30,869 nt of DNA. It comes from MGIIa-K1 sp964577145 (GTDB taxonomy: Archaea; Thermoplasmatota; Poseidoniia; Poseidoniales; Poseidoniaceae). Within the stretch, counting starts at the first letter, position 1. Every line of letters starts with the position of its first letter. Under the pieces are notes generated by a model that ran no database searches, was not told where the DNA came from, and saw nothing but the letters and a program-made list of their open reading frames with translations. A program made the translations under genes and the position numbers. The stretch is from positions 1 to 30,869 of the forward strand of contig CAZNXM010000022.1 of assembly GCA_964577145.1 (NCBI GenBank), read 5' to 3'. This document shows positions 9,301 through 17,932 of this stretch, piece by piece.

Positions 9301-9350
9301 AGGGACTTCTGTAGACCCTCGGAGAGTTTGGAGTATACACCCTCTGCCAT
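6342..9350 (-). CDS. lhr: Lhr-family superfamily 2 DNA/RNA helicase
   Basis: Large helicase-related protein, an ATP-dependent 3'-5' helicase tied to DNA repair in characterised family members. RecA domain 1 shows the Q-motif region (TPVQIASQ, 25-32), Walker A APTGSGKT (45-52), ITPLRALNRD (76-85), Walker B DEIH (153-156) and LSAT (187-190). RecA domain 2 shows VNSRNSAE, CTSSLELGIDVG and the arginine-finger motif LQRVGRSDHR. The C-terminal half is the Lhr-specific winged-helix/beta region. A likely zinc ribbon lies at about 880-910 (CCLKC then CIRC). The length (1002 aa) is near that of archaeal Lhr-Core proteins. It starts 49 nt after the end of the giant surface-protein gene on the same strand, with no obvious promoter seen, so read-through is possible. 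Confidence 0.9.
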   Translation of the reverse strand: MAEGVYSKLSEGLQKSLDERGWSPTPVQIASQDDIADGLNRLVIAPTGSGKTMAAMLPLLDRCIRQEWKGMSILYITPLRALNRDVDRRLEEITASVGLSLGLRHGDTTQSERSRQVRRPPNVMITTPETFQLMFTGKNLRAMLTGVQAIVIDEIHDMAGGERGWQLSIGISRLEAMIGRKVQKIGLSATVGNPDAVAAWMSEDAAAIKAVAPRETELSVEAVHPLPEDEVGSIELAISPRAHSTLRGLAQIVRNDNPCLIFVNSRNSAETVSQRLMTLAPDLKIGVHHGSLASETRKTMEDELRSGDLQGLVCTSSLELGIDVGSVSRVIQIRSPRSVDRMLQRVGRSDHRLGGIGRGNLMGWEADDLAEAAVIARKAMAGEIEAVEWRDRPLCVAANQLVMMVHSHGAVSIDEATEVIGMAKQFENWSRDETIALAKVLADGWVIKIEDDPTSMPWYRWPHDVWASLVASSKETLPEFPNLKHDEEPPKGLEKLTFTAPPHFKNGWISRSGRTRQWVMNHLSMIPDKQSYRVRDAVSRRSLGNVDEAFVLSLNDGGEEADGRQRRFVIAGRTWVVIDADPEKSELLVAPVSDQGNAPQWVGELPPTPAEVAREIGRLRRLIAIDLGLMEDEKITEIDPAGLLSQTTSLEEHPLDGEAKGILADMIRSHHEAAGVIPSERMITIENREDALVVNCCQGSRINEALGHYLLAMASTRSGRWGRLIVEPTRISLQVAGVSFADLLEWLVETPPEALEGVLSVTLPNSREVRWRFAQVAKVMGILRHGVDPRKINLQALLKKYRGTPVMEEVLGKLFHERMDVEGAMDVLRALKSGLIGIQNTSAGPLGISSKSEKDMLLPNWDNDQVRAKLEGRLMNERAVTCCLKCHTVRRFRVAKYPELDGVDRCIRCSGRMLAVAREGMEKMLVDWVKSDEESDRNRMQKNALAVSNRGHEAIIALMGRGVGEATCQRLMRKVQRGDRDGLLEAIHIAEIEYARTRRFWA

Positions 9351-9399
9351 GAATGGAAGGGCGAAGCCACTGGTTCATGAGGCCGTCGAATCTGATGAA

Positions 9400-12300
9400 T
9401 CAGTATTCATCATCGTATCCGTCATCATCCTCATCATCATAGTCTTCGTATTCATCATCTTCTTCATACCAATCCTCGTCGTCGAGAAGGGCACTTTCTC
9501 CATGATTTATTGCGGTACGACTAGCGGTAACTCCGATACCAATTAACACAATGAATGAAAGGATTGAGAAGAGCCAAATCAACGGTTGCTCTCTAATAGA
9601 ATCAAACCATCCCATGAATGAGACATAGACTATGTCAACCCTATGTTCAGCTGTATTGTCGTCATCGTTGACTTCAACGATTACATCATCAGGATCGACA
9701 ACTACTCTGATTCGGTCGACCCCTTCTTCAGCACTCCATGTTACCGAGACTGGAATTTTTTCATCTGCCTCGATGCTGTTTAGAGTCGAATTTGCAAATG
9801 GTATAATTTCATTTCCAGCATAGAATGAGACCTTGAATTGGCTAGGCGTAGCCCCTCCTACATTGTGTACATCAGCCGTGATGGAAATGGTCTGGCCTGG
9901 TGCCACGTGGTCATCAGATAACTGGATAGAATCAATCTTCAGTTGTGGACCCTTTGCTCCAAGTCGCACCCATTGGCGTTCAAAGTCGGTATCATCTGAA
10001 GCAATTTCAGGAATTGGGCTAGCCTCAGAATTTGAGACCAACGGGAATTCATTTCCAGCAGCATCGTGCCCAGTTAGGTAGAAACCAATCCAATCACCTT
10101 CTCGTGGTTCTATCATTCCACCATCGGTGAGATCGACTGTACCTGTCCAGATAACGGATTGACCATCTTGTTGCATTCCTAAGACTGCCTTACCTGCTCC
10201 CATTGTCAAGGTACGACTAGAGTCACGCATGACCCAGTGGACCTTCTGTTGACTACCTGTCATGTCAGCATCTTCAGTTCCTTTGAATTCTACAGGGACA
10301 TTTGTCAAATCTGTAGTGGTGGAAATATCGATAATATTCAGTGGAGATATTCTACTGACCACACGTGGTGCAGTATCATCAACTACAACTCTCAATGTGG
10401 TTGAAACTGTTTGACCAGTCATATCCTCGCCCTTTCCGGGAATACCGCCAATACTAATCAAACAAGTACGAGTTGGCGATGAGCGTAGGCTTTCTGCACT
10501 AGCTAATGGAACTTCGATAGAATATCCACCATCTTCAGCAAGACTACCATCCGACCAGATGTTCTCACCATCGAAAACTTCGACTTCGATTGAAGCATCT
10601 CTTGGAGCAGGATGGTTGCTACCTTCGAATACTACCTTTCCTGTGAATTCAAGTCGGTCGTCATTACGAACTCGACTACCATCTGCAATGATGCCAGTTC
10701 GAGGTTCACTGATGTCTTCTACCAAGAATGTGGATGCATCTAGAACTAGGTCATTTTCCACAACGAATGTATGTTCAGCGATAATGATTCTTGTTGGGTC
10801 AGAAGCTCCCCTTTCCTTGTACTCCAAAGCGAGGTCGCTAATGTCTTCATCAGGCCAATCCCATCCAATGACGAAATCGTAATTGATAATGATCCAAGGC
10901 ATTCCGCTATCATTAGTAGTTTGAATCATATTGGAACTCTGAGATAGCGAAATAAACTCACTTGATGACCCAAAGAAATCAGACATACCATAGTAGGATA
11001 TCTTCTGTTGATCTACTTCTGAGTCTGGTCCTTCAAAGTCGAAAACTAAGTCGATATATTCGAAATCGATAGCGGTATTTGCATCAATTAATCCGAGAGT
11101 AATGGACTGTTGAGTTCCTGCGAAAACCGGAGCACCATCACTGTGGCCATCCCAGATTAATCCAGTAAAGATAGCACTCGAATCCTTTCGAGTTCTGAAT
11201 GTAGCATCGTCGGTATCGAATCCAGGACCGCCTTCGAAACTATATGTTTCATCGTCAATAATAGCGGTTTTATGGAGAGGATTACCCGCCATATCTCCGC
11301 CATCCCAATAATATGAGACGCGGCCCATGTTAGCATTTCTTGAATGGTCGATTGAAGTGATGAAAAGTTTCTCATCTGCTTCAGTAGTATTGGTAACTAA
11401 CTTCATTGCATATTCCGAGGGGTCGGCCTCTCCATTTCGATTCATGTCATGATCTGCTTCCACCCAATAGAAGAGTTTCAGTTCAGTCGGGTCACCAACT
11501 GCGTCTGCGACCTTCACATTGATTTCTTGCTGCTGGTCAGCAGCCTCATACGCATCATCTAGAGGGTAAGTCGACAATGATTCAGGATGTGTTGCATCAA
11601 TTTTGAAAGTTCGAGTCCAATCCGAATTTGCTGGAAGTACCTTGGTAGCATCTCGTTCATTGTAGGTTTGTAATTCGTATGTCACGCCCTCTTCAACATC
11701 GAGGTTTGGAATATCTATTGAGATGAAGAAAGAACCGTTGACATTTGTAGTATCTCTCCAATTTGCATGGACGAATCCATTCTGTGCTACACGAATATCA
11801 AATGCACTATCTTTCGGTGCATCCTCACTATCTGCATACCACATTGCCCCTTGGAAATGTACGGTATCTCCAGCAGCAACCCACGAACCATCCTCAACAT
11901 CATCAGAGGTTAATTCACCAGTATTATCTCTTACCTTTAGCCAACCTAATCCGAACGAGTTATTCACCCTCAATCCGGTAGCACTTAGGAGGCTTTGAGG
12001 TGCGAATCCATTATTTCCACTATTGTCAAGACAATCGGTTTGGAACCTCACATTATTTTGGTCAGGGAAATTTGAGGTAACATGGAACAGCCAATGGATT
12101 TCAAGAATACCATTGCTCTGAGTTGACCAAGAGGACGCATCCATTTCAATCCAGTCTTCTGGGTCATTTGGACTAGGGAAAATGTCTCCATCTTGCCATT
12201 CCAATATTGGAGCCGATGACTGCGGGCTAGCCTTGAATTTCAATTCAGCCTGTTGAATGTAATTATTTGTCCCATCACCTACAATATGTCTAGTCACTAC

Positions 12301-14406
12301 CTCATATGGCTCAGTTCTTTCGTGAAGAATTTCACCTACGGGTATTGTAATATCCAAATTGACAGTATTGACCTTGTAAGTGACACTGAATCTGTCTAGG
12401 ATAACAATTCCACTTGATTGACTATTAATGTGAACAGGAATTTCTACACTACCACTTCCAATATCTGGAATCAAGTTGTTGAATGCAGTTACGAAAGCAG
12501 TGCCTCCTCTAGTTGTAGTACCTAATAGAACGCCAGTGCTAGACCACTCGTTACTACCGTCTCCTCCAATATCGATTCCAACTCTGTCAGGAGCGTTTGA
12601 ATGTAATGCGAGATTCAAATCATGTAGAACTGGCGTTGAGGTTCCAGGCCCTGAAAATCTGACATAGATGTAGATGTACCCACTAGTCATAGTTACAGAC
12701 TTTGATTCGCCTGAATAAGAGAAACTACTAGTGGTCCCGGCTTGTAATTCAATCGAAAGCGATGAACTAGCAGGAACAGTAGAATTCCACCAAGCGGTAA
12801 TTGCGACTGGCGCGCCACTTCCAGAATAATAATTAGAGCGAATGTAGAAATATCCACTCGTTTGATATGAAATCGTATAGGTAAGGGTAACGAAATCTAA
12901 GATTGGAGTCTCACTACTGGTACCGTTTAGATAAGCTCTCCAAGTAATTTGCTGGCCTGAATTAGTGAAAGATAATTTCTGCCCAGCAGACCCTTTCTTC
13001 CAAGTAGTCCCTCCATCATTGGAAACCTCTAGAACAATACTTGTGTTTGCGGGAATGTAGCCTACTATTCCTTTGATTGTGATGTCATTAACTGATTTGG
13101 TTAGATATTTGGTAGCACCTGTTACAACTGTGGCAGTAGAGGTGGGTGTTCTTTCATCATATGGAGTACCTGTTCCCATTCGATGAATTTTGTTTGTTCT
13201 TCCAGAACAGTAATTAGAATAGAAGCAAGTAAACCCTAAAGTGCCATCACCAAAGTCTTCCATTCCATAATGCCCTCCATAATTGAATGATTGCTTACCA
13301 GTCATTGTTACGAAATTCCCACTGAAAGTAAAGTGGGCATGATGGCCACGATTGCTGGTATATTCATTGGTCATGACTTTAGGAAGATCAACAAATAGCC
13401 CAGCAGGAATTGTGCTTGAATCGCCGAGTTGGTCGCGACTTCCAAGTAACCAACTTCCATTAATTTGGCTTGGGTTAGTGGGGTCAACTTCGTACAGGTA
13501 TCGATTGTAATTGGGGAATGATCCAGAGTCATACATCAAGACAAACATTCTGCCGCTGTCCTCATCTATGTCAATTCCAGCGGGGTAGTAATTTCCGGAA
13601 TAAGAGTGCAGGTTGGAACATGTCCAAGAACCTGAAGTAGAAACAGTCCATTTTACGACATATCGGTAGGAATAGGAAGCGGTGTAAACTGTTCCATTTC
13701 CATCACTTGTTGCATCGTATGTGTAGCCTTGCGCAGTAGATGTACCACAAGTTCCAGAGGAGAAAGAACCTAAGCCAATAAATGCTCCAGTACTTGCATT
13801 AAATCTCTTGAGAACTGGAGAATAAGTATTGGTCTGAGTATAGGTCATAACATGATATTCATCGTATTGCTTGACCCATGCTCCAGCATAACTGGAAGAT
13901 GAACCCGTGAGACTAATCGCCGATAGACTTTCTGAAGAGCCAATGAAACCTTGGTCTCCGTTTGCAACGAATGCGCCAGTGGTATTGTGGTGACCAGTAG
14001 TTGAAGCAATATCGGTACTTCGCGATAGAGCGGTCATTGAATCAGATGGGTTTCCAACGAGTTCAACATCACCATTCTCCATATACATATTCGATTTGTA
14101 ACCATATGCGAAACCAGGAGGGGTACCTGACCAAGCTGCACTACCTGCTCCACCGAAATCTGAATCATTCGTGTAATTGCCCCAAGAGGTTGTAGAAGCC
14201 TTTCCAGTGAGGTCGAAAGAGGCACTTGTCACTTCAGCACCATAGGGGAATGTGAGATTTCCTGCCTTCCCATCTCCGGTTCCTTGGAAGGTATGAGTGT
14301 AAGTTGACGAACCGTCATTGAATTGAGTTTCCGTCACATCACCTGCAGCAAGTGGGCTTGAAAGAGATACAAGAAATAGCGTCACAAGAAATAGTGCAGT
14401 TCGCAT
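9400..14406 (-). CDS. Giant secreted surface protein with C-terminal CARDB domain, membrane anchor and acidic tail
   Basis: The predicted protein is 1668 aa, taking ATG 14406 as the start. That start gives a clean signal peptide (MRTALFLVTLFLVSLSSPLA) preceded by an AGGAG-type ribosome site, whereas the longer frame to 14454 would read through a hairpin. Residues about 1-400 are Ser/Thr/Tyr/Gly-rich and look like a beta-propeller or beta-sandwich module. The middle holds Ig-like modules, including repeated EVSNDGGTTW-type units. Residues about 1487-1597 are a CARDB adhesion-like domain (GQTISITADVHNVGG; NDDDNTAEHRVDI). One membrane helix follows (about 1607-1626), then a short cytoplasmic tail in which 20 of the last 27 residues are Asp or Glu. 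Asn-X-Ser/Thr sequons are frequent. It is probably an envelope or adhesin protein. The specific role is unknown; the architecture call is firm. Confidence 0.8.
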   Translation of the reverse strand: MRTALFLVTLFLVSLSSPLAAGDVTETQFNDGSSTYTHTFQGTGDGKAGNLTFPYGAEVTSASFDLTGKASTTSWGNYTNDSDFGGAGSAAWSGTPPGFAYGYKSNMYMENGDVELVGNPSDSMTALSRSTDIASTTGHHNTTGAFVANGDQGFIGSSESLSAISLTGSSSSYAGAWVKQYDEYHVMTYTQTNTYSPVLKRFNASTGAFIGLGSFSSGTCGTSTAQGYTYDATSDGNGTVYTASYSYRYVVKWTVSTSGSWTCSNLHSYSGNYYPAGIDIDEDSGRMFVLMYDSGSFPNYNRYLYEVDPTNPSQINGSWLLGSRDQLGDSSTIPAGLFVDLPKVMTNEYTSNRGHHAHFTFSGNFVTMTGKQSFNYGGHYGMEDFGDGTLGFTCFYSNYCSGRTNKIHRMGTGTPYDERTPTSTATVVTGATKYLTKSVNDITIKGIVGYIPANTSIVLEVSNDGGTTWKKGSAGQKLSFTNSGQQITWRAYLNGTSSETPILDFVTLTYTISYQTSGYFYIRSNYYSGSGAPVAITAWWNSTVPASSSLSIELQAGTTSSFSYSGESKSVTMTSGYIYIYVRFSGPGTSTPVLHDLNLALHSNAPDRVGIDIGGDGSNEWSSTGVLLGTTTRGGTAFVTAFNNLIPDIGSGSVEIPVHINSQSSGIVILDRFSVTYKVNTVNLDITIPVGEILHERTEPYEVVTRHIVGDGTNNYIQQAELKFKASPQSSAPILEWQDGDIFPSPNDPEDWIEMDASSWSTQSNGILEIHWLFHVTSNFPDQNNVRFQTDCLDNSGNNGFAPQSLLSATGLRVNNSFGLGWLKVRDNTGELTSDDVEDGSWVAAGDTVHFQGAMWYADSEDAPKDSAFDIRVAQNGFVHANWRDTTNVNGSFFISIDIPNLDVEEGVTYELQTYNERDATKVLPANSDWTRTFKIDATHPESLSTYPLDDAYEAADQQQEINVKVADAVGDPTELKLFYWVEADHDMNRNGEADPSEYAMKLVTNTTEADEKLFITSIDHSRNANMGRVSYYWDGGDMAGNPLHKTAIIDDETYSFEGGPGFDTDDATFRTRKDSSAIFTGLIWDGHSDGAPVFAGTQQSITLGLIDANTAIDFEYIDLVFDFEGPDSEVDQQKISYYGMSDFFGSSSEFISLSQSSNMIQTTNDSGMPWIIINYDFVIGWDWPDEDISDLALEYKERGASDPTRIIIAEHTFVVENDLVLDASTFLVEDISEPRTGIIADGSRVRNDDRLEFTGKVVFEGSNHPAPRDASIEVEVFDGENIWSDGSLAEDGGYSIEVPLASAESLRSSPTRTCLISIGGIPGKGEDMTGQTVSTTLRVVVDDTAPRVVSRISPLNIIDISTTTDLTNVPVEFKGTEDADMTGSQQKVHWVMRDSSRTLTMGAGKAVLGMQQDGQSVIWTGTVDLTDGGMIEPREGDWIGFYLTGHDAAGNEFPLVSNSEASPIPEIASDDTDFERQWVRLGAKGPQLKIDSIQLSDDHVAPGQTISITADVHNVGGATPSQFKVSFYAGNEIIPFANSTLNSIEADEKIPVSVTWSAEEGVDRIRVVVDPDDVIVEVNDDDNTAEHRVDIVYVSFMGWFDSIREQPLIWLFSILSFIVLIGIGVTASRTAINHGESALLDDEDWYEEDDEYEDYDDEDDDGYDDEY

Positions 14407-14427
14407 GAAAGTGTCTCCTCTACCCCT

Positions 14428-14444
14428 GTGGGCCTTTGGCCCAC
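14428..14444 (-). promoter_or_regulatory. GC-rich leader hairpin upstream of the giant surface-protein gene
   Basis: Perfect inverted repeat GTGGGCC-TTT-GGCCCAC: a 7-bp stem with a 3-nt loop. It ends 21 nt before the ATG at 14406 on the minus strand, with a GAGGAG ribosome site between. Its position supports the shorter start and suggests a 5' UTR element. Confidence 0.5.
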
Positions 14445-14544
14445 GCGTAATCATGCCATTTGAACAATGCTCTTACGGGTCAGAGGCATTTTGAGGGGAA
14501 ATCACTGAATAGATGGCAGTACAGTGGCTATATGAGGGGAGCAA

Positions 14545-14919
14545 ATGGGACTTTGGGCAGATCAACACGGACGCCAGTTGAGAATAGCGGCGACGGGCAC
14601 TTTTCTTTTTGGCGGATTGACACTTTTAGCTACTCTTCAAATTTTCTTTTTACAGGATTACAAAGGATTTGGAGAATACACTGAATATGGTATTGTTGGG
14701 ATGGTAATCGGTGTGCTAGGATTATTTGTTGTAGCCCCAGAATTCCTTCGACTCAAGGGATATGAGAATGATATGAAGGAAATTATGTCTCTCTCCTCAA
14801 GTAGTGAATTATCCAAGCGCCGACCCGATGGTGATGAAGCCGCTCGAATTCTTGGTGGAGGCCATGCAGAAGTGTGGAATAACTTCCTTGTGGAGAAGGG
14901 GTTGAAGAAGCGCGGCTGA
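14545..14919 (+). CDS. Small membrane protein of unknown function
   Basis: The predicted protein is 124 aa. I do not recognise a named family. It has two hydrophobic segments (about 15-36 and 47-67) joined by a short loop containing DYKGFGEYTEYG, so both ends are probably cytoplasmic. The C-terminal half is hydrophilic and charged (RRPDGDEAARILGGGHAEVW, then a basic end GLKKRG). A strong ribosome site, GAGGGGAG, lies just before ATG 14545, which fixes the start. Signal peptidase follows 14 nt later on the same strand, so the two are probably an operon. A role beside the signal peptidase or in membrane protein handling is only a guess from position. Confidence 0.7.
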   Translation: MGLWADQHGRQLRIAATGTFLFGGLTLLATLQIFFLQDYKGFGEYTEYGIVGMVIGVLGLFVVAPEFLRLKGYENDMKEIMSLSSSSELSKRRPDGDEAARILGGGHAEVWNNFLVEKGLKKRG

Positions 14920-14933
14920 GTCCCACCCCTCAG

Positions 14934-15878
14934 ATGGCAGAGAAAGACCCTGTGTTCACCTTGGTTCGAGAATTAGTTCTCGCAGGTGGTATGATCGGTA
15001 TTCTCGTGCTTGGCATGTGGGCCCATACCGGGACAATGCCTCCACTCGTTGTCGTTGAATCCAAGTCGATGATGCATGATTCGGACGGCCAGTTGGGTGC
15101 TATCGATGCAGGCGATTTGGTTCTGGTTCATTCTCCAGAATCGAAGACCATCATTTCATACGCGGAAGCTACAGACCCCAATAATGCAAATTACGGTTAT
15201 GAGAATCATGGAACAGCAGGTGATGTAATCATTTACAAACGCAATGGGGAAACAGAATCAACCCCTATTATTCATCGTGTAATCATTAGCATTCTTGCTG
15301 AGAGAACCGCTGAAACAAATTCGAATGGAACTTGTGATGAAGGTGTCCTCTATGAGGGCCAGTGCATCCTTTCATGGACGGTACCTGGTACTGACCAATA
15401 CGATGTAGAAAATATTACTTTATCCTTTGATGGTAATGATACTGGCATGTATTCATGTGGTGAAAATTGGTTGAATGCTAGTGAGAAAATTCCTCGTCAC
15501 CCAGGACATATTACACTTGGTGACAACAATAATTGTAGTGATGACCAAGCGTTTTTCCAGCCATATGGTGGAGTAATGTCAGGGCATAGCGGAATGATTC
15601 AACCAATCAAAGACGAATGGGTAATCGGCATTGCAGGGGCGGAAATACCGTGGCTTGGCGTTGTGAAGTTATTTGTTAGCGGCGGTGATTCACCAGGCGT
15701 TTCTCAAGTTCCAGGCTCCTCCTTTTTCTTCCTAATATTGGCAATTGGAGGCATCTTAGCAGCACCCGTTGTTTTAGAGCCAATTGCGAGGAAATTATTG
15801 GTGGGTTCACCTGAGATGGTAGAAGCGGAAAGAGAAGATGCAATGGCTGCATTAGCCGGAGCATTGGAAGAGGAGTAA
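14934..15878 (+). CDS. Signal peptidase I (archaeal/Sec11-like, S26) with enlarged catalytic domain
   Basis: Membrane-bound serine protease that removes signal peptides from exported proteins. An N-terminal helix (about 11-30) is followed by VVVESKSMMH (39-48), whose Ser45 matches the nucleophile in the family's SxSM box. PIIHRVI (111-117) supplies His114, the Sec11-type replacement for lysine. ITLGDNNN (193-200) matches the conserved GDN box, with Asp197 or a nearby Asp as third residue. A second helix lies at about 264-281, then a charged cytoplasmic tail. Usually about 20 residues separate the His and the GDN box; here there are about 80, including four cysteines (134, 144, 175 and, just after the box, 201). 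At 314 aa it is large for an archaeal enzyme. It likely processes the surface proteins encoded nearby. Its stop codon directly abuts that of the convergent gene. Confidence 0.88.
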   Translation: MAEKDPVFTLVRELVLAGGMIGILVLGMWAHTGTMPPLVVVESKSMMHDSDGQLGAIDAGDLVLVHSPESKTIISYAEATDPNNANYGYENHGTAGDVIIYKRNGETESTPIIHRVIISILAERTAETNSNGTCDEGVLYEGQCILSWTVPGTDQYDVENITLSFDGNDTGMYSCGENWLNASEKIPRHPGHITLGDNNNCSDDQAFFQPYGGVMSGHSGMIQPIKDEWVIGIAGAEIPWLGVVKLFVSGGDSPGVSQVPGSSFFFLILAIGGILAAPVVLEPIARKLLVGSPEMVEAEREDAMAALAGALEEE

Positions 15879-16400
15879 TTATTGCCTTCCAGTAAGGCGA
15901 TTATCGATTACAGATATTTTCATCTCTACTTGCGAAACACCTTCGTGAATTGTGTCCATAGAAGCCTGTTCAAGCATACGCCTTACCGTTTCTCGATTCC
16001 TTTTGATATCGGAGAGTCTTCGTCTACGATCTCTAGGCTGATTGCTATCTCCTCGCATGGAAAGAAGCCACTTTTCCAATAGTGCGCTTGCCCATTCTGG
16101 TGCTCTGACCTTTGCTGCTAGCATTATCTCAGAGTTTCTATGACGAAAGCGAACTAATCCATCCGGCATCCTTCGTGTCTGAATAGAGCCGGGAGACCAC
16201 CCCTCGATTGGAATGGATAGAGATCCATTTTCCCTAATTTCTTCACCATTCCATTCCAAATCTGCAATTACTACTTTGTCTTCAAGCCGAATCAATAATT
16301 GTAGCAAATCCTTTTCGTCGGTCCACATAGATATCTCGACAGGGTCTTGGCCATGGTAATTAGAACACCAGTCCCTGACAGCATCATCATGCTCCGCCAT
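15879..16400 (-). CDS. Protein of unknown function, basic C-terminus
   Basis: The predicted protein is 173 aa, with no signal peptide or membrane segment, so probably cytoplasmic. I do not recognise the family. The first 110 residues look like a mixed alpha/beta domain with many Trp and acidic residues (for example DWCSNYHGQDP near the N-terminus and a Trp-rich GWSPGS turn). Residues about 120-173 are basic and helical, with RDRRRRLSDIKRNRETVRRM resembling a nucleic-acid-binding or coiled-coil helix. It is convergent with the signal peptidase (stops directly adjacent) and divergent from the site-2 protease. An open frame of this length in a tightly packed region, with flush boundaries on the 3' side, supports a real gene. 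Confidence 0.65.
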   Translation of the reverse strand: MAEHDDAVRDWCSNYHGQDPVEISMWTDEKDLLQLLIRLEDKVVIADLEWNGEEIRENGSLSIPIEGWSPGSIQTRRMPDGLVRFRHRNSEIMLAAKVRAPEWASALLEKWLLSMRGDSNQPRDRRRRLSDIKRNRETVRRMLEQASMDTIHEGVSQVEMKISVIDNRLTGRQ

Positions 16401-16471
16401 GGTACTTGCATGCCCCCATCAGCCAAGAACTCGTCGGACGGGGTTAAGTGGTCGATTGAGGTGGGACAGTC

Positions 16472-17932
16472 ATGGGAGGGGACTGGCTCAGCATCGAAGC
16501 CGATTGGCGCGTAGTCATTCTCTTAATCATTGGTTGGTATATTCTTCTCAAGAGTTGGGAAGCACGTGGCCGCCTTGACGATTGGAATGCAACCCGAGTT
16601 TTCTTCGCAGTATTGATGCTGCGTACCTCACGTGGCAAAAAGGCCCTAGAATTCATCAGTCGGCCCCGTAAATTCTGGAGAGCATATGGTGAGGTTAGTC
16701 TGTGGGTTTGTTGGATTGCCATGCTCCTCGTCGCTTTAATGCTCATACTCGCATTAGTTGCTGCAATAATAGCGCCACCAAATCTCGACCCCCCTTCTGC
16801 ATCGGAATTAGTAGCAATTCCAGGTCTAAATCCGATGATACCGCTTGGTTGGGGCGCAATTGCATTTATCGTTAGCCTTGTTATTCATGAATTTGGTCAT
16901 GGAATTCAGGCGAGAGCACATGGAATGCGAATCAGGAACTTTGGCCTGCTTATGCTTGGGCCATTGCCACTTGGAGCATTTGCTGAACCTGAGCATTCAG
17001 AAATTGTAAATGCTCCACGAAGAGAACGCCAGCGAATGTTTGCTGCAGGACCTTCGACCAATATTTTCACCGCGTTTATCCTGATGCTATTACTTGGAGG
17101 AATTGCAGGTCAGTTCGTAGCTGCAGAACCCGGTGTACATTCGACGGGAATAGTGGTAGATTCTGGAGCTGAAGAAGCCGGTTTGGAGCCGTGGGATGTC
17201 ATCTTGGCAATAGATAACCAATCGATTGACAGTTCTGAAGATTTCACTACAGTAATGGATGGATTAGAGTCGGGGCAGACGGTTTCGATGGATATTATCA
17301 GGTCAGAAACTGGCGATGAAGAGACACTTTTCGTTACATTGACTGACAAACACGCTTACTATCTTGAATTAGGTTATACAGAGGAAGTACTTGCTGAACT
17401 TGGAATAGAAGAAGGCGATGCCTTCCTTGGAGTTCAGAATTTAGCTGATGGAACAGCGGCTATCGACAAGCTCGCTGGCCCCGCCCACCCTGATTTCGAA
17501 GCATCACCCCTTGGGCATGCAGTGATGTGGCCATTACACACCTTGACACTCCTGATTACACCATTTGAGTTGCAAGGTTCAGCAATGCACCCTGTGGAAG
17601 AAGGAATGCTTGCAGCAGGAGATGGTTGGCTTGCAGAACTTGTTGGACTCGAAGGCCTTCTATTCTTGGCGTATCTGATGTTCTGGCTGATTTGGGTAAA
17701 CATTCTACTTGGATTTACCAATCTAATACCGATGATTCCGTTTGATGGCGGTCATCTGTTCAGAGATCTAGTGCATATGACAATGAGTGGTCTACGCAAT
17801 TTAGGTAAAAAGACAAAATTGTGGAAAATCCATCCTCTATGGGTAGATCATGTTACTAGAAAAGCATCTACCTTGTCTTCATTAGGATTGTTAATCATGT
17901 TGCTTTTCATATTGATTTCGCCATATCTGTGA
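16472..17932 (+). CDS. Site-2 protease family (M50) zinc metalloprotease with PDZ domain
   Basis: Membrane-embedded zinc protease that cleaves transmembrane substrates, often to release regulators or clear remnant signal helices. The zinc motif is HEFGH (His139, Glu140, His143) in a membrane segment, followed by a GPLPLGAFAEP stretch. The third ligand lies in NLIPMIPFDGGH (417-428; Asp425), the family's second signature. A PDZ-like domain spans about 223-290 (GIVVDSGAEEAGLEPWDVI and following), as in RseP-type enzymes. Hydrophobic helices also lie at about 12-26, 78-100, 127-139, 195-215, 394-415 and 467-485. The length (486 aa) suits an archaeal S2P with extra helices. A GAGGTG ribosome site precedes ATG 16472. 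The last 26 nt overlap the convergent Hjc-like gene. Substrates are unknown. Confidence 0.9.
   Translation: MGGDWLSIEADWRVVILLIIGWYILLKSWEARGRLDDWNATRVFFAVLMLRTSRGKKALEFISRPRKFWRAYGEVSLWVCWIAMLLVALMLILALVAAIIAPPNLDPPSASELVAIPGLNPMIPLGWGAIAFIVSLVIHEFGHGIQARAHGMRIRNFGLLMLGPLPLGAFAEPEHSEIVNAPRRERQRMFAAGPSTNIFTAFILMLLLGGIAGQFVAAEPGVHSTGIVVDSGAEEAGLEPWDVILAIDNQSIDSSEDFTTVMDGLESGQTVSMDIIRSETGDEETLFVTLTDKHAYYLELGYTEEVLAELGIEEGDAFLGVQNLADGTAAIDKLAGPAHPDFEASPLGHAVMWPLHTLTLLITPFELQGSAMHPVEEGMLAAGDGWLAELVGLEGLLFLAYLMFWLIWVNILLGFTNLIPMIPFDGGHLFRDLVHMTMSGLRNLGKKTKLWKIHPLWVDHVTRKASTLSSLGLLIMLLFILISPYL

Noticed and set aside
9400..9490. Short tandem repeat (ATC/CTC-rich) read as a microsatellite
   Set aside because: The pattern follows from Asp/Glu codons of the acidic tail with mixed third positions, not a regular repeat unit.
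14407..14454. N-terminal extension of surface protein 1 (16 codons from ATG 14454)
   Set aside because: The extension is charged, runs through a perfect hairpin and precedes a textbook signal peptide with its own ribosome site at 14406.
14460..14684. Open frame of 74 codons on the plus strand
   Set aside because: It overlaps the start of the 124-aa membrane protein in another frame, has no family likeness, and the downstream ATG 14545 has the stronger ribosome site.
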